This document shows positions 17,612 to 26,773 of a stretch of 64,000 bases of DNA, one piece after another (within the stretch, counting starts at the first letter, position 1; every line of letters begins with the position of its first letter). Both the position numbers and the translations under genes were made by a program. Location of the stretch: the NCBI GenBank assembly GCA_943788935.1, contig CALSSE010000019.1:169882-233881 (forward strand), in the 5' to 3' direction. The notes beneath the pieces are model-generated. The model saw only the letters and a program-made list of their open reading frames with translations. It searched no databases and was not told the DNA's origin. Source of the stretch: an uncultured bacterium. Lineage in GTDB: Bacteria; Myxococcota_A; Bradymonadia; UBA7976; VGTA01.

Positions 17612-18877
17612 TTATAAAGACTCAAGAATGTCAGTCATGAACTTCAGCACATGTACTTCGTCATTTTTCCACGCATCATTCTCATCTGTAAGGGTATCTT
17701 GTATATCGGTTACAGTCTTGCATTCATCCTCTCCCTTTTCCTCTAAACAGCGTTGATAGAACGGTTCTGAATGGCCAGGATGATGTAGCATCTTTCCTTT
17801 TATTTGATCGTCTGAGAGCATCCCTAGCTCCTCACAAGTATAGTCCTTAACCGGTGTGGTAATGACCATTGGTGGAGCATTTGAATCCAAGTGATCTAGA
17901 AAATGCACGATCCGCATCAACTCCTGTCCTTGTGGGTCGTTGGTCAAGAAATCAACATTGGCCTGCAAAGCAGTATTGTAACCAGTGGTTTCATCATCAG
18001 AGGCGAGTCGTTCCCACAGAGCAAATGGATCACACTCATCCATTTCTCGCTGAAAAATGACTAACTCTGGCCACAAAAAAGAAGCCCCCGTTACCTGTGA
18101 GTTTGTATGACCAAACACCTGTAACCTAGTCGATTCTTGGAGGACAGGATCTTCATGGTCAGCAACGGCCAAATCAGGAACTAGTGCCACCCAAGTAACG
18201 ATTTGGCTTCCAGCAGACCGACCCCAAGCACCGATTCGATTTGGATCGATATTGAGTAGTTCACTCTGATATCTCACATATTGTACAGCTCGTGCACCAT
18301 CACGATAAATCACATCAAGGCGACATCCATTATTGCTCTGTGCTGTTCCACTGCAATTCCAATTAGGATCAACTACGGTTTCTGAGACTTCAATACTCTT
18401 AAATCGATAGTTAATTGAGGCTACGGCGATGTTGTTTTCGAGATAGCCCGCAAGCACAGGAGCTCGGTTTCCAAGCACATCCATTTTATTTTTGGCGCTA
18501 AAGCCTCCACCATGCATAAAGAGAACAAGAGGTGTAGCCGATGAGGCACCACTAGGGAAGTACACATCCATTGAAGTGCGTTCTCCGTGAGGTCCATAAG
18601 GCATATCTCGTCTTACTTCATAATCAACCCCATTGATTGTCTCAGTGCCTAAAGTACCTAGATTATCAAGATAATCATTTGTTTGCTCAGCATCATAATC
18701 AGCATACCAATCATTTAAAAAATCTTGAAATGACTGTGATTCTGGTGAAGGAGCAGGATTCGGAGTCTCAGTGTTTTGAGTGTCAGCGTTCATCGACATA
18801 TTATCCGATGATTTACAACCACCCATCAAACAGGACACAGTCAGTCCTACACTCAACATTAATATTAACCTATTCAT
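17612..18877 (-). CDS. Alpha/beta hydrolase (carboxylesterase/lipase) lipoprotein
   Basis: A lipid-anchored esterase of the BD-FAE/carboxylesterase type. A lipoprotein signal (LTVSCLMGGC) and a linker rich in Asn/Pro/Ser precede the hydrolase fold. The oxyanion-hole motif is LFMHGGGF and the nucleophile elbow is GRSAG. The catalytic His is probably in the C-terminal MLHHPGHSEPFY. The start at 18877 is chosen over 18937 because AAAGGA lies seven bases upstream and it gives a normal signal. The 249-base gap to the convergent gene on the plus strand holds nothing recognised. Confidence 0.8.
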   Translation of the reverse strand: MNRLILMLSVGLTVSCLMGGCKSSDNMSMNADTQNTETPNPAPSPESQSFQDFLNDWYADYDAEQTNDYLDNLGTLGTETINGVDYEVRRDMPYGPHGERTSMDVYFPSGASSATPLVLFMHGGGFSAKNKMDVLGNRAPVLAGYLENNIAVASINYRFKSIEVSETVVDPNWNCSGTAQSNNGCRLDVIYRDGARAVQYVRYQSELLNIDPNRIGAWGRSAGSQIVTWVALVPDLAVADHEDPVLQESTRLQVFGHTNSQVTGASFLWPELVIFQREMDECDPFALWERLASDDETTGYNTALQANVDFLTNDPQGQELMRIVHFLDHLDSNAPPMVITTPVKDYTCEELGMLSDDQIKGKMLHHPGHSEPFYQRCLEEKGEDECKTVTDIQDTLTDENDAWKNDEVHVLKFMTDILESL

Positions 18878-19103
18878 ATATTGTCCTTTATAGAGAACTT
18901 GATCATTAGAGTGAATCGACAGATGTAAGTTCCTCAACAGAGTCGCACATTACTAGAAGCTAGTTACTAAAATAACGACAAGACATGGAGAAGACTTAAG
19001 AGGAAAGAAGACATCGAACAAATGATCTCTCTCTTTTGGATTGAGCGAGAGAGCTACACGTTCGAGACTCCCCAAGGTGAGTAATTTACTCGATCAAACC
19101 TTC

Positions 19104-20741
19104 TCAAATAGACAGTGCCTTAAGGCGACGTACCAACTCGCTAGCGTTCTCTCGACGAGCTCTCACTTGTGGTGGGAAGGGCTCTGCGCCACCGAGTACC
19201 TGTGCACACCAATAGTCGGTTCGCTGTTTTAAGTCTTCGAGCCACTCGGTAAGCTCTACGTGACGACCTTGCATGCTCTGATATTCGATGAGCGCATCGC
19301 GAACCTCAGATCCCCAAGGGTGTCCTTGTGCAGTAAATATACCTGACTCAGTCGCTCGCTCCATCCCCATCTCTAAGAGCCTTGCTGCCTCGTCAACCCA
19401 CTCTTCAGCCTCATCTTCTACATCGATACTTGCACCATAAATTAGTCGAGCAACTGACTCACTGATCCAAATATCACCATAGTTCACAGCCCAGCCCCAT
19501 CCCTCTTTCTTCGATGCTGCGAGGCGAAATTTCTCTGCCGCTACTGCCCACTCACCGCGTCTCATTAGCTCGATCCCCTCGACCCACATGAAGCGAGCTG
19601 CTTCAAGGAGCCTCTTTTGGTAACAACCCTCGAGGTTCTGCTCAGCCATGCGGCGGACCTCAACGTCTCCAAAGGTGAGCGCATGACCTAGATAAAGCTC
19701 ACATTCGAAGAGCGCATTCTCGAGGAGTTTATGTATGTTCATGTGAAATCCTCCGAGGTGTGCCCACCACCGACCACCATCAAGTCGCGGAAACCGCTCG
19801 AGCAATGTTCGTAATCGGTCCAAGCCAGCCCTCATCTTATCGATTGTGCTGCGATTACCCAGCTCTTCCCGTTCCCACATCTCCCATGCATCACAGAGCT
19901 CTCCAAGGATGCGATGGGCTGTGAGTCGCGCAAGCTCTTGCTCTTGCATAAAACCCTCTACATCAAAATCATTTGGTGGCTCATTGTCCTCAACAAGAAA
20001 TGAAATCTCTAGACGGACGAGACCCACTTGATGATCACTCCAATCGGCAGTGCTCACCGCGACAAAGTGTACTTGGTAGGATGAGGCTCGGTATGGATCA
20101 AACTGTATCTCACCGGAGAGGGTACCATCATCGGAGAAGCGAACTCCTGGTGGAAGGCGTACGAGAGTAGGGCACTGAGAGAAGCCATTTTTACTCGAAT
20201 AACACTCATCTGCAGAAATCTCGATCGAGTCACCAACTCGCATAATGCCTAGATCAACCTCATGTCGCGTCACTTTAAGTTGGTGACGAGTCGAGCAGCG
20301 ATAATGCTCGCTATAGAGCTCGACATTTGACCAATCGCGAGGGTTACAGCCGCAGCAATAGCAACGCCCACTACGATAACTTAGATAGTGAGGCGGAGCG
20401 TTTAGGTCTTCTGAATCGCTCAAGTGAGCCTCTATATCGACCACTTCAAGAGTTGATAAACCAAGTTCAAGCTCTTGGGGAAGCGCAGCGAGAGCATCCA
20501 TACGTCGCGCGATCCTCAAGTCTTCCTCAGTCGTCTCCCGGCAATAACGATCGTCATCTTCAGGTACGTAGATCAGCATATGATCATCCTCGAGAGAGAC
20601 TTGATAGGGCGCAAATGTGTCAGCAGGCCAATGCGGTTCACGATACTTGAGCGCGATGACCTTCCCGAGCTTCCACCCCCTCGGTCCAAGGTTACACATC
20701 ACGGTCGAACCGACTTCAAAGCGAAATTTCGACATAAGCAT
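19104..20741 (-). CDS. Large protein with an N-terminal domain shared with algal proteins and an HxG-rich helical C-terminus
   Basis: A 545-residue cytoplasmic-looking protein. Residues 5-75 form a compact domain (NLGPRGWKLGKV, YREPHWPADTFAPYQV, IYVPEDDD) that I recall from many algal/stramenopile proteins and a few bacteria. A Cys-rich patch (CYCCGC) and a cadherin/Ig-like segment (LPPGVRFSDDGTLSGEI) follow. The C-terminal half is helical with Trp/Gly signatures (GGRWWAHLGGFHMNIHKLLE, GWGWAVNYGDIW), perhaps TPR-like. No enzymatic motif is apparent. GAGGAG precedes the two possible starts (20741 and 20735). The family recall comes from memory; function is unknown. Confidence 0.6.
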   Translation of the reverse strand: MLMSKFRFEVGSTVMCNLGPRGWKLGKVIALKYREPHWPADTFAPYQVSLEDDHMLIYVPEDDDRYCRETTEEDLRIARRMDALAALPQELELGLSTLEVVDIEAHLSDSEDLNAPPHYLSYRSGRCYCCGCNPRDWSNVELYSEHYRCSTRHQLKVTRHEVDLGIMRVGDSIEISADECYSSKNGFSQCPTLVRLPPGVRFSDDGTLSGEIQFDPYRASSYQVHFVAVSTADWSDHQVGLVRLEISFLVEDNEPPNDFDVEGFMQEQELARLTAHRILGELCDAWEMWEREELGNRSTIDKMRAGLDRLRTLLERFPRLDGGRWWAHLGGFHMNIHKLLENALFECELYLGHALTFGDVEVRRMAEQNLEGCYQKRLLEAARFMWVEGIELMRRGEWAVAAEKFRLAASKKEGWGWAVNYGDIWISESVARLIYGASIDVEDEAEEWVDEAARLLEMGMERATESGIFTAQGHPWGSEVRDALIEYQSMQGRHVELTEWLEDLKQRTDYWCAQVLGGAEPFPPQVRARRENASELVRRLKALSI

Positions 20742-20805
20742 TAGCTCCTCATCACGGTGTTGATCTTAAGCCTAAGGAGCTAGAATCGAGCGGGATGAAC
20801 TTCGG

Positions 20806-22221
20806 TTAAGGGAGAATATTGATCAAGCGTAGTTCAGCGATCCGCTCCACCTGTTTGCAGGCCTCAATAAACTCTACATCTGTCTCATGATCGATACGCT
20901 TTTGAAACGCGCTCAAGATCCCTGACTTTGTGTAATCACGGACAGCGATGATAAATGGAAAACCATGTTTCTTAACGTAGCGAGCGTTCAGATCTTGGAA
21001 GGTCGCCCGCTCCTGATCCGTTAAAGCATCGAGGTTTGCTGAGGCCTGCTCGGAGGTCGACTCCTCTGTCAAGCGGTTCGCGGCGGCTAGCTTGCCCGCG
21101 AGGTCAGGATGAGCTCGTAAGACACCTAGGCGCTGCTCGTCTGTCGCTCGTCTGAAAACACGCGCCATCGCGTTGTGTAGACCGATCGCGCAATCGTGAG
21201 CTGCGCCGAGTTCACTCTCAAAAGCCCCCTCTGCGATCCAGGCAGAGTGCTCAAAGATTGAACCATATGCTTCAACGAAGCGCTCTCTAGACATCTGACT
21301 TGGGCGTTCAAAATGAACTGGAGGATTCGTCGTTGCCCAATGTCGAGCGATCTCTCGCCGAGTCGCAAACCACACCCCTACTTTTGAACGCGCATACTCC
21401 ATAAAGCGACGTAAAGCCATCACTCGACCAGGACGCCCGATTAATCGACAGTGAAGACCGATCGACATCATCTTTGGGGTACCCGCCACCCCTTCTGCGT
21501 AAAGAGTATCGAAGCTATCTTTGAGATATGTGTAATATTGATCACCTGAGTTAAAGCCTTGAGGTGTCGCAAAACGCATATCATTAGCGTCAAGCGTATA
21601 AGGGATGATCAGTTGATCTCGACCATCGACATGCATCCAATAGGGAAGATCATCCGCGTAGGTATCTGAGATATAATCAAAGCCCCCCTCCACAGCGACA
21701 AGTGAGACTGTGTTCTCCGAGCAACGACCAGTATACCAACCATAGGGGCGCTCACCAGTCACCTCAGTATGGAGAGCAATGGCTTCTTGAATATCAGCAC
21801 GCTCATCTTCTGGTGACATATCCTTGTATTCTACCCACTTGAGGCCATGACTTGCGACTTCCCACCCAGCCTCTTGCATCGCCCGTACCTGAACAGGAGA
21901 TCGAGCAAGCGCGGTCGCCACCCCGTAGACCGTTGCAGGAATCTCTAGCTCGGTGAACAATCGATGTAAGCGCCAAAACCCTGCTCTCGCACCATATTCG
22001 TAGATGCTCTCCATGTTCCAATGTCGTTGGCCTGGCCAAGCAGCTGCGCCAACGATCTCCGATAAGAAAGCCTCAGATGCTTCGTCGCCATGGAGAATAC
22101 AGTTCTCACCGCCTTCTTCATAATTGATGACAAACTGAAGAGCGATTTGAGCTTGATTTGGCCACTTGGCTTTGGGTGGTGTCGCTCCATACCCTAACAT
22201 GTCCCTTTGGTATCGTCTCAC
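20806..22221 (-). CDS. Allantoinase (PuuE type) fused to OHCU decarboxylase (UraD)
   Basis: A bifunctional uric acid catabolism enzyme. Residues 1 to about 310 are a PuuE-type allantoinase of the polysaccharide-deacetylase/NodB fold (FVINYEEGGEN, EVASHGLKW, GWYTGRCSENT, IGLHCRLIGRPGR). Residues about 320-471 are an OHCU decarboxylase: LGVLRAHPDLAGKL with the catalytic His, then LTEESTSEQ, LNARYVKKHGFPFIIAVR. UraD makes S-allantoin and allantoinase opens the ring to allantoate, so the fusion covers two consecutive steps. The GTG start has AAGGAG five bases upstream. The allantoicase at 56360 would take the next step. No uricase is visible in the window. Confidence 0.9.
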   Translation of the reverse strand: MRRYQRDMLGYGATPPKAKWPNQAQIALQFVINYEEGGENCILHGDEASEAFLSEIVGAAAWPGQRHWNMESIYEYGARAGFWRLHRLFTELEIPATVYGVATALARSPVQVRAMQEAGWEVASHGLKWVEYKDMSPEDERADIQEAIALHTEVTGERPYGWYTGRCSENTVSLVAVEGGFDYISDTYADDLPYWMHVDGRDQLIIPYTLDANDMRFATPQGFNSGDQYYTYLKDSFDTLYAEGVAGTPKMMSIGLHCRLIGRPGRVMALRRFMEYARSKVGVWFATRREIARHWATTNPPVHFERPSQMSRERFVEAYGSIFEHSAWIAEGAFESELGAAHDCAIGLHNAMARVFRRATDEQRLGVLRAHPDLAGKLAAANRLTEESTSEQASANLDALTDQERATFQDLNARYVKKHGFPFIIAVRDYTKSGILSAFQKRIDHETDVEFIEACKQVERIAELRLINILP

Positions 22222-22355
22222 CTGTGCTCCTTTGATTCTTTATAGGTCATGATAAGTTCATCAGTCTTACATAGACTTAAAGGCTTGTCGATCACTGAAG
22301 AATTGAATGATTTAGAGATCTGATCGGATTTTTCATGTTGGGTGTGGCGTTGGCG

Positions 22356-22372
22356 GGCGTTGGTGCATAAGT
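22356..22372 (+). repeat. IS5-family terminal repeat copy
   Basis: GGCGTTGGTGCATAAGT, just beyond the transposase stop, resembles the IS903-type end (GGCTTTGTTGAATAAAT). Near copies exist at 31617, 39973, 45196 and 59108. Confidence 0.7.
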
Positions 22373-22394
22373 AAAAGTATATCTGATCAATAAC

Positions 22395-22682
22395 TTAGAC
22401 AAAATGGGTCTTTTGATTCAGAATACTGCAGGCGATGACAGACTCTACCCTTCTAGAGTTTTCACCTCTCGCTCTTAGTTCGCCACCAATCAGTTTTTAT
22501 ATCGAGAGAATATATTTTTAACTGTACTTTGATGGTGGCCCCCTGATGCCCTTCTGCAGGTTAAGGTACCGTCTTTATCTATGGATTTCGCATGCAGACT
22601 TCTTTGTCTCAATGCTGATTTTTCCGATGCTGAAACAACAGTATTTGCTCTTGGGTGGATGTTGATTTGACCAACTTCTTTA
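22395..22682 (-). pseudogene. IS5-family transposase remnant, C-terminal end
   Basis: Read on the minus strand from about 22680, with one frameshift at the ATAAAAACTG position, this gives SGGHHQSTVKNIFSRYKN followed by LIGGELRARGENSRRVES and VIACSILNQ. This matches the C-terminal block of IS5/IS903-type DDE transposases (SGYHRxSxxExxxYRYK, GxxLxAR, xxIAxxILN). The stop at 22395 is followed after 20 bases by the IS end at 22356-22372. The left part of the IS is missing and the element abuts the GNAT gene. Confidence 0.75.
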
Positions 22683-23057
22683 AGGGTAGTGAGAGAGCTC
22701 TTGGAGGAGCCTATGCCAGAGCTGACGTCCAACGCCAGCTCTCTGCTCAGCAGGGAGAACTACACCCATTGGACGAGCGAGGTTGGGTGAGGGACCCTTC
22801 ATGAGCATCACACAGCCAATGAGTTCTCCATTCCGCTCAACGATGAGCGTCCCTCGCTCGTGTCCACTCGTCATCATCTTGAAGGACGTCAACGTATCTT
22901 TGGGTAGGGGAAGAGGCGCCATGGGGAGAGCGTACTTCATCACAGACCTGATGTGTAGAGCGATTGATTCATCAAGTGGTTGATGATGTATGAGTAAGTG
23001 TGTCATTGGGTCAGTTTTTGATGTCTTGTAGCGTTGCTCAGACAAAGTTTTATCCAA
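22680..23057 (-). pseudogene. GNAT acetyltransferase, truncated by an IS remnant
   Basis: The first 125 residues of an acyl-CoA-dependent N-acetyltransferase. A beta strand segment (GTLIVERNGELIGCVML) leads to motif A (EQRAGVGRQLWHRLL), which binds acetyl-CoA. The C-terminal part is missing: after LLQELSHYP the stop codon is supplied by the adjoining IS5-family sequence. The start is TTG at 23057 or ATG at 23006, close behind the stop of the upstream lipoprotein gene at 23061, suggesting one operon before the insertion. Confidence 0.7.
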
Positions 23058-23060
23058 AAC

Positions 23061-24749
23061 TCAAGGGATGACATCTCTGACTAAACGTATTCCGGTGTCG
23101 GGGGTACTTTGACTTGCAGACAGCGTGACGTTTTCAACAAGTAGCATCGCGTCCACTGAGTCACTCGATGTTTGATAACTACCACCGATCATCCCGATGA
23201 CGTCTGGCATGGTACTTATCAAGACCATCTCGCTCGCGTTGCCAATGGCGTCACACAATATATTTGAGTCATGGAGGTCATCAAGTAAACAAACCCCCAT
23301 GGTTGCTCCTTCTCCCATGCATCCTGCGAGGTTTTGGTGACTACATGTAAAATCTGTGTCTGAAGAGATCGTCCCTGTCGACTCCATAATGTATAACCAC
23401 TCGTCTTGAGTTGGGAGACGGGCGTTATTACCAAGCCAAGACGCATATTCATTCATGTGTTCGAAACTAATTCCTGTCACGGGGTGTTCCTCCTTATAAC
23501 CTACTCGGGTTGACCAGCTCCCCGTCATGTCTGGTTCTCTACAGTCACCGCGATTTACACATACACGATATTGACCGACTGTCACTTCGTGTTTCATCAC
23601 TTGGAGAGCTCTAACCTCGATCTCCTCATCTTGACTATTTGTGTATCTCCCGCTGTTGACCGTAACCCACCTCGTCTGAGTGATAGGATTTGTACCGTTG
23701 ATTGTCGGTAATCTACGTAGTAATCGCCCACCTACATCTAAAGAATGACCTCCTGTGAAAGCGCTTTGACGCTTAAGAGAGTCACTCTCTGGGATTGAAT
23801 CATTCATGGAGGCTCCTCTGATCACTCCTTCATAGTTACCAGTGCATTGATTTTGGGACGTACAGTACGGACTACCGTTTGCGGAAATAGAAGGCGTACT
23901 TGACCACTCATCTAGCGTCCATTCAGCCAAGTTCCCTACTAGGTCACACCCCCCTTGATTGGATAAGGCTTGATTATGTGAACAGACGGGAGCAGGTATG
24001 TCATCTTCACACATGACCCTTGGGAGATAATCACAAATATTATCGTTGTTTAGGGGGTAACCCCATGGGTAAGAGCTCTGTAAACCTTCACTTCTCGCGA
24101 CATACTCCCACTCAATTTCGCTCATCACCTGCACAGTATCTGATCGACTTGTGAGCCAGCGGGCAAAAGCTTTGAGTTGACTGAGCGATAGACAGTTTAG
24201 CGGTTTATTCTCGTTACCTGTAATATTATCGGACCAAGTACAGCCTAACATTGACATGCCATCCGTATTGCAGGGGTCGTCGGTATCCATCACACATTGG
24301 CGATACTGACCTACAGTGATCTCAGTTTTCATAAAGCCAAATGACTTTAGGCTCACATTGTAACCCGGGTTAACGATATCACCTGATTTAAAATAGCCGC
24401 GTTTGACTGAACCCCACTCGATTGTGGGGCAGTGATCTGGCGTACAAAGAGTATCTTGACCGGCGGTCATCTCGCCGGCGTTCATCTCGCCGGCGATCAT
24501 CTCGCCGGCGGTCATCTCGCCGGCGTTCATCTCGCCGGCGATCATCTCGCCGGCGGTCATCTCGCCGGCAGTCATCTCTCCGGCAGTCATCTCGCCGGCG
24601 GTCATCTCGCCGGCGGTCATCTCGCCGGCGTTCATCTCGCCGGCGCTCAAGCCTAAATCAACCACACCCGTTCGATAACTTGGTACCTCTATACAGCTCA
24701 TTGTGAATATACTTGAGATGATCAAAATAGGTTTAAGTGAATGTATCAT
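23061..24749 (-). CDS. FGE/sulfatase-modifying-factor-like lipoprotein with AGEMT repeats
   Basis: A 562-residue lipoprotein (signal ending IFTMSC) with a 12-copy AGEMT linker and then two formylglycine-generating-enzyme-like domains. The domain pattern is seen twice: MKTEITVGQYRQCV and ARWLTSRS...SEIEWEYVARS...YPWGYP in the first, and MKHEVTVGQYRVCV and YASWLGNNARLPTQDEWLYI in the second. The fold is typical of FGE-sulfatase/C-type-lectin proteins. Many such lipoproteins are non-enzymatic binding proteins, so catalysis is not implied. GAGAG lies before the ATG. The truncated GNAT gene follows on the same strand. Confidence 0.82.
   Translation of the reverse strand: MIHSLKPILIISSIFTMSCIEVPSYRTGVVDLGLSAGEMNAGEMTAGEMTAGEMTAGEMTAGEMTAGEMIAGEMNAGEMTAGEMIAGEMNAGEMTAGQDTLCTPDHCPTIEWGSVKRGYFKSGDIVNPGYNVSLKSFGFMKTEITVGQYRQCVMDTDDPCNTDGMSMLGCTWSDNITGNENKPLNCLSLSQLKAFARWLTSRSDTVQVMSEIEWEYVARSEGLQSSYPWGYPLNNDNICDYLPRVMCEDDIPAPVCSHNQALSNQGGCDLVGNLAEWTLDEWSSTPSISANGSPYCTSQNQCTGNYEGVIRGASMNDSIPESDSLKRQSAFTGGHSLDVGGRLLRRLPTINGTNPITQTRWVTVNSGRYTNSQDEEIEVRALQVMKHEVTVGQYRVCVNRGDCREPDMTGSWSTRVGYKEEHPVTGISFEHMNEYASWLGNNARLPTQDEWLYIMESTGTISSDTDFTCSHQNLAGCMGEGATMGVCLLDDLHDSNILCDAIGNASEMVLISTMPDVIGMIGGSYQTSSDSVDAMLLVENVTLSASQSTPDTGIRLVRDVIP
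24463..24645 (-). repeat. 15-nt tandem repeat encoding AGEMT
   Basis: Twelve copies of a 15-nt unit (plus strand CCGGCGGTCATCTCG, with C/A/G/T variants at two or three positions giving AGEMT, AGEMN or AGEMI) build the linker right after the lipobox. Confidence 0.95.
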
Positions 24750-25133
24750 GTGACTCTCGTAATTGGGCTTTGTTATTCGTTTAATGAAAGACCCTACTGC
24801 GTAACTTACTGCTTTGATCTTGTAATCTTAGGGGTCATTATTTATGAATCGTACAGTACTGCATTTAATGTCAAAAGCTAATAAAGAGCTATAGAGTTTC
24901 TAATTTTTATCGAGAGCTTGAGTCGCCTCGCTAAGCTCTTCTACGAGACACTGATAATAAGAGCTATCTCCAAATAAACCTTCGTCACACGGTGGCGTTG
25001 GAAGAGAGTTAAGTCTTTCTCAGCTGAAGTAGAGCGCTTGACGAAAAGATCATGGGTGTAGAGGATAACTGCGAAGCGAGTGTCTTGATTAGCGCTCATC
25101 GATCCTTTCCACTTATTCTTCAAGGACACTTTT
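24750..25133. other. Intergenic region between divergent genes
   Basis: This AT-rich 384-base gap must hold the promoters of the FGE-like lipoprotein and the peptidase. I see no hairpin, repeat or operator worth naming. Confidence 0.6.
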
Positions 25134-26765
25134 ATGTCAGCGATAAAGTCAGAGTCTAGTGCGTTCCATTCTCTTCAGGCTGAGCAGTTCGCTTGGTTGC
25201 GAGGTGTTGCGCTTGATCATCTTGAATCAGTTGTAGCTGTCCATTCATGTAGCGATGAGAGCTCAATGAGTGTTCCGAGCAGTCAAGGCCAAGTTGAGCT
25301 GACACAGTTGTTACGAGATCGCTTTGAGGGTTTAGGTGCTGAAGTCGAGGTTGACGAGTTCGCTAATATTATCGCCCGGTATCGAGGACGGGGACGAGGG
25401 GAAAGCGCAGCGCCTATTGCCTTGATGATCCATCTTGACACGGCGCATGGAACAGTGGCGCTCCCCAAACTAAACTTGAGTAAATCTTGGGGGGGAGATT
25501 CGGTGAACTTTGAGCGCAACCCATCGCTTGAAGTAAACACTGCCCATTACCCGAGCTTAGCACAGTTTCTCGACCATACGATTGTGCATGGCTTTGGGGA
25601 TGCTCCTTTCGGTCTCGATGATAAACTGGGGTTGACCCACCTACTCTCTTTAGCGACGCTCTTAAATGATGCCGGAGACACACGAGGGGCGCTAGATGAC
25701 CTTGATCTACCGCCCGTATGGTTGATTGGTCGACCTGATGAAGAAATTGGGCGAGATGAGGCGCTTATCGGACTCGCGGAACGCTTGCAGAGCGCAGGTG
25801 TAACTCGAGGCTACACGGTGGATGGTATAGAGCCCTTTGAGGTCAATGTCGCCAACTTCTTTGCGGTGAAAGCGTCGATTGAAGCACCGAGAGCATCTCC
25901 TATATCGCTGTCGGGTGGTGTCCCGCTCAAGATCTCCTTAGGAGGGGTAAATACTCACGGGGCGACCGCTCATGCAGAGGGACATCGAAGCGCGATCCGT
26001 TGGGTCGCTGAGATCTGGGGAGCGGTGAAGAACGCAGGCATTCGCTTGTGTCAATATCACGGTTCTGAAGAACGGGAGTGTGATGGTGTTCTATACGTCT
26101 GGGCACCTCACCTTGAGGGAAGGATCAAGCTCCGCGAGGCGATCTCTCATTATGTTGAGCCTCACATTTCTCGGGGGGCTTCGGTGACTATGGAGGAGTG
26201 GGGCGTTGAAGGAGAGGTTCAAGCTGATTCAACGCTTGAGCAACTGAGTTCTTGGCTGGGGAAGATTTTATTTGATAAAGCTCCCGATTATCCACAGCTC
26301 GCAGAAGACTCAAGTGGTTGGGAGGGATATAGTCATCCTGCTCAGCTTCGTTTAAGCGAAAATGAGGGTCGATGGACACTCACATGGCGTCTCCGTGATT
26401 TTGATTTGAGTCACCTAGAAGTTCGTGCGTCATATATTGAGTCACAACTCACATCAAGTGGGATCGCTGAGACCACGTTTGAGTGGTCACGGCAATACGA
26501 CAATATGGCGAGTCGACTAGAGGTCGCACCCGAACTTGTCACATGGGCGGTAGACGGCGCTGCCTCTCTCGGGATCAATGCTCAGGTGATGCCGATTCGT
26601 GGTGGAACGGGGGTTGACCCCTTCCTCGATCGCGGGGTGATGGTCGCGAATATCGGCACGGGATACTTCTCTCCGGAGAGTGAGAAGGAGTTGACGAGCT
26701 TAGAGTACATGGTACAACACGCGCTTTGGCTCGTGAGTCTCCTAGCGCAGAGCGTCAAGAGCTGA
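25134..26765 (+). CDS. M20-family (peptidase T-like) metallopeptidase
   Basis: A 543-residue protein with the PepT/M20 layout. The first metal motif is HLDTAHG, then FGLDDKLG (bridging Asp), DEEIGRDE (catalytic Glu and metal Glu) and TVDGIEPFEV (metal Asp). The dimerisation part has GGVNTHGATAHAEGHRSAI. The C-terminal segment RGGTGVDPFLDRGV...NIGTGYFSPESEKE matches the family except that the usual metal-binding His (fHskhE type) is replaced. It is therefore either an altered-site enzyme or another residue supplies the ligand. The stop lies nine bases from the convergent gene on the other strand. Confidence 0.75.
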   Translation: MSAIKSESSAFHSLQAEQFAWLRGVALDHLESVVAVHSCSDESSMSVPSSQGQVELTQLLRDRFEGLGAEVEVDEFANIIARYRGRGRGESAAPIALMIHLDTAHGTVALPKLNLSKSWGGDSVNFERNPSLEVNTAHYPSLAQFLDHTIVHGFGDAPFGLDDKLGLTHLLSLATLLNDAGDTRGALDDLDLPPVWLIGRPDEEIGRDEALIGLAERLQSAGVTRGYTVDGIEPFEVNVANFFAVKASIEAPRASPISLSGGVPLKISLGGVNTHGATAHAEGHRSAIRWVAEIWGAVKNAGIRLCQYHGSEERECDGVLYVWAPHLEGRIKLREAISHYVEPHISRGASVTMEEWGVEGEVQADSTLEQLSSWLGKILFDKAPDYPQLAEDSSGWEGYSHPAQLRLSENEGRWTLTWRLRDFDLSHLEVRASYIESQLTSSGIAETTFEWSRQYDNMASRLEVAPELVTWAVDGAASLGINAQVMPIRGGTGVDPFLDRGVMVANIGTGYFSPESEKELTSLEYMVQHALWLVSLLAQSVKS

Positions 26766-26773
26766 CCTCCTCT

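Noticed and set aside
24422..24706. Plus-strand open frames across the AGEMT array (SSRRRSSRRR-type)
   Set aside because: They are antisense readings of the 15-nt repeat; the minus-strand lipoprotein has a signal and domains.
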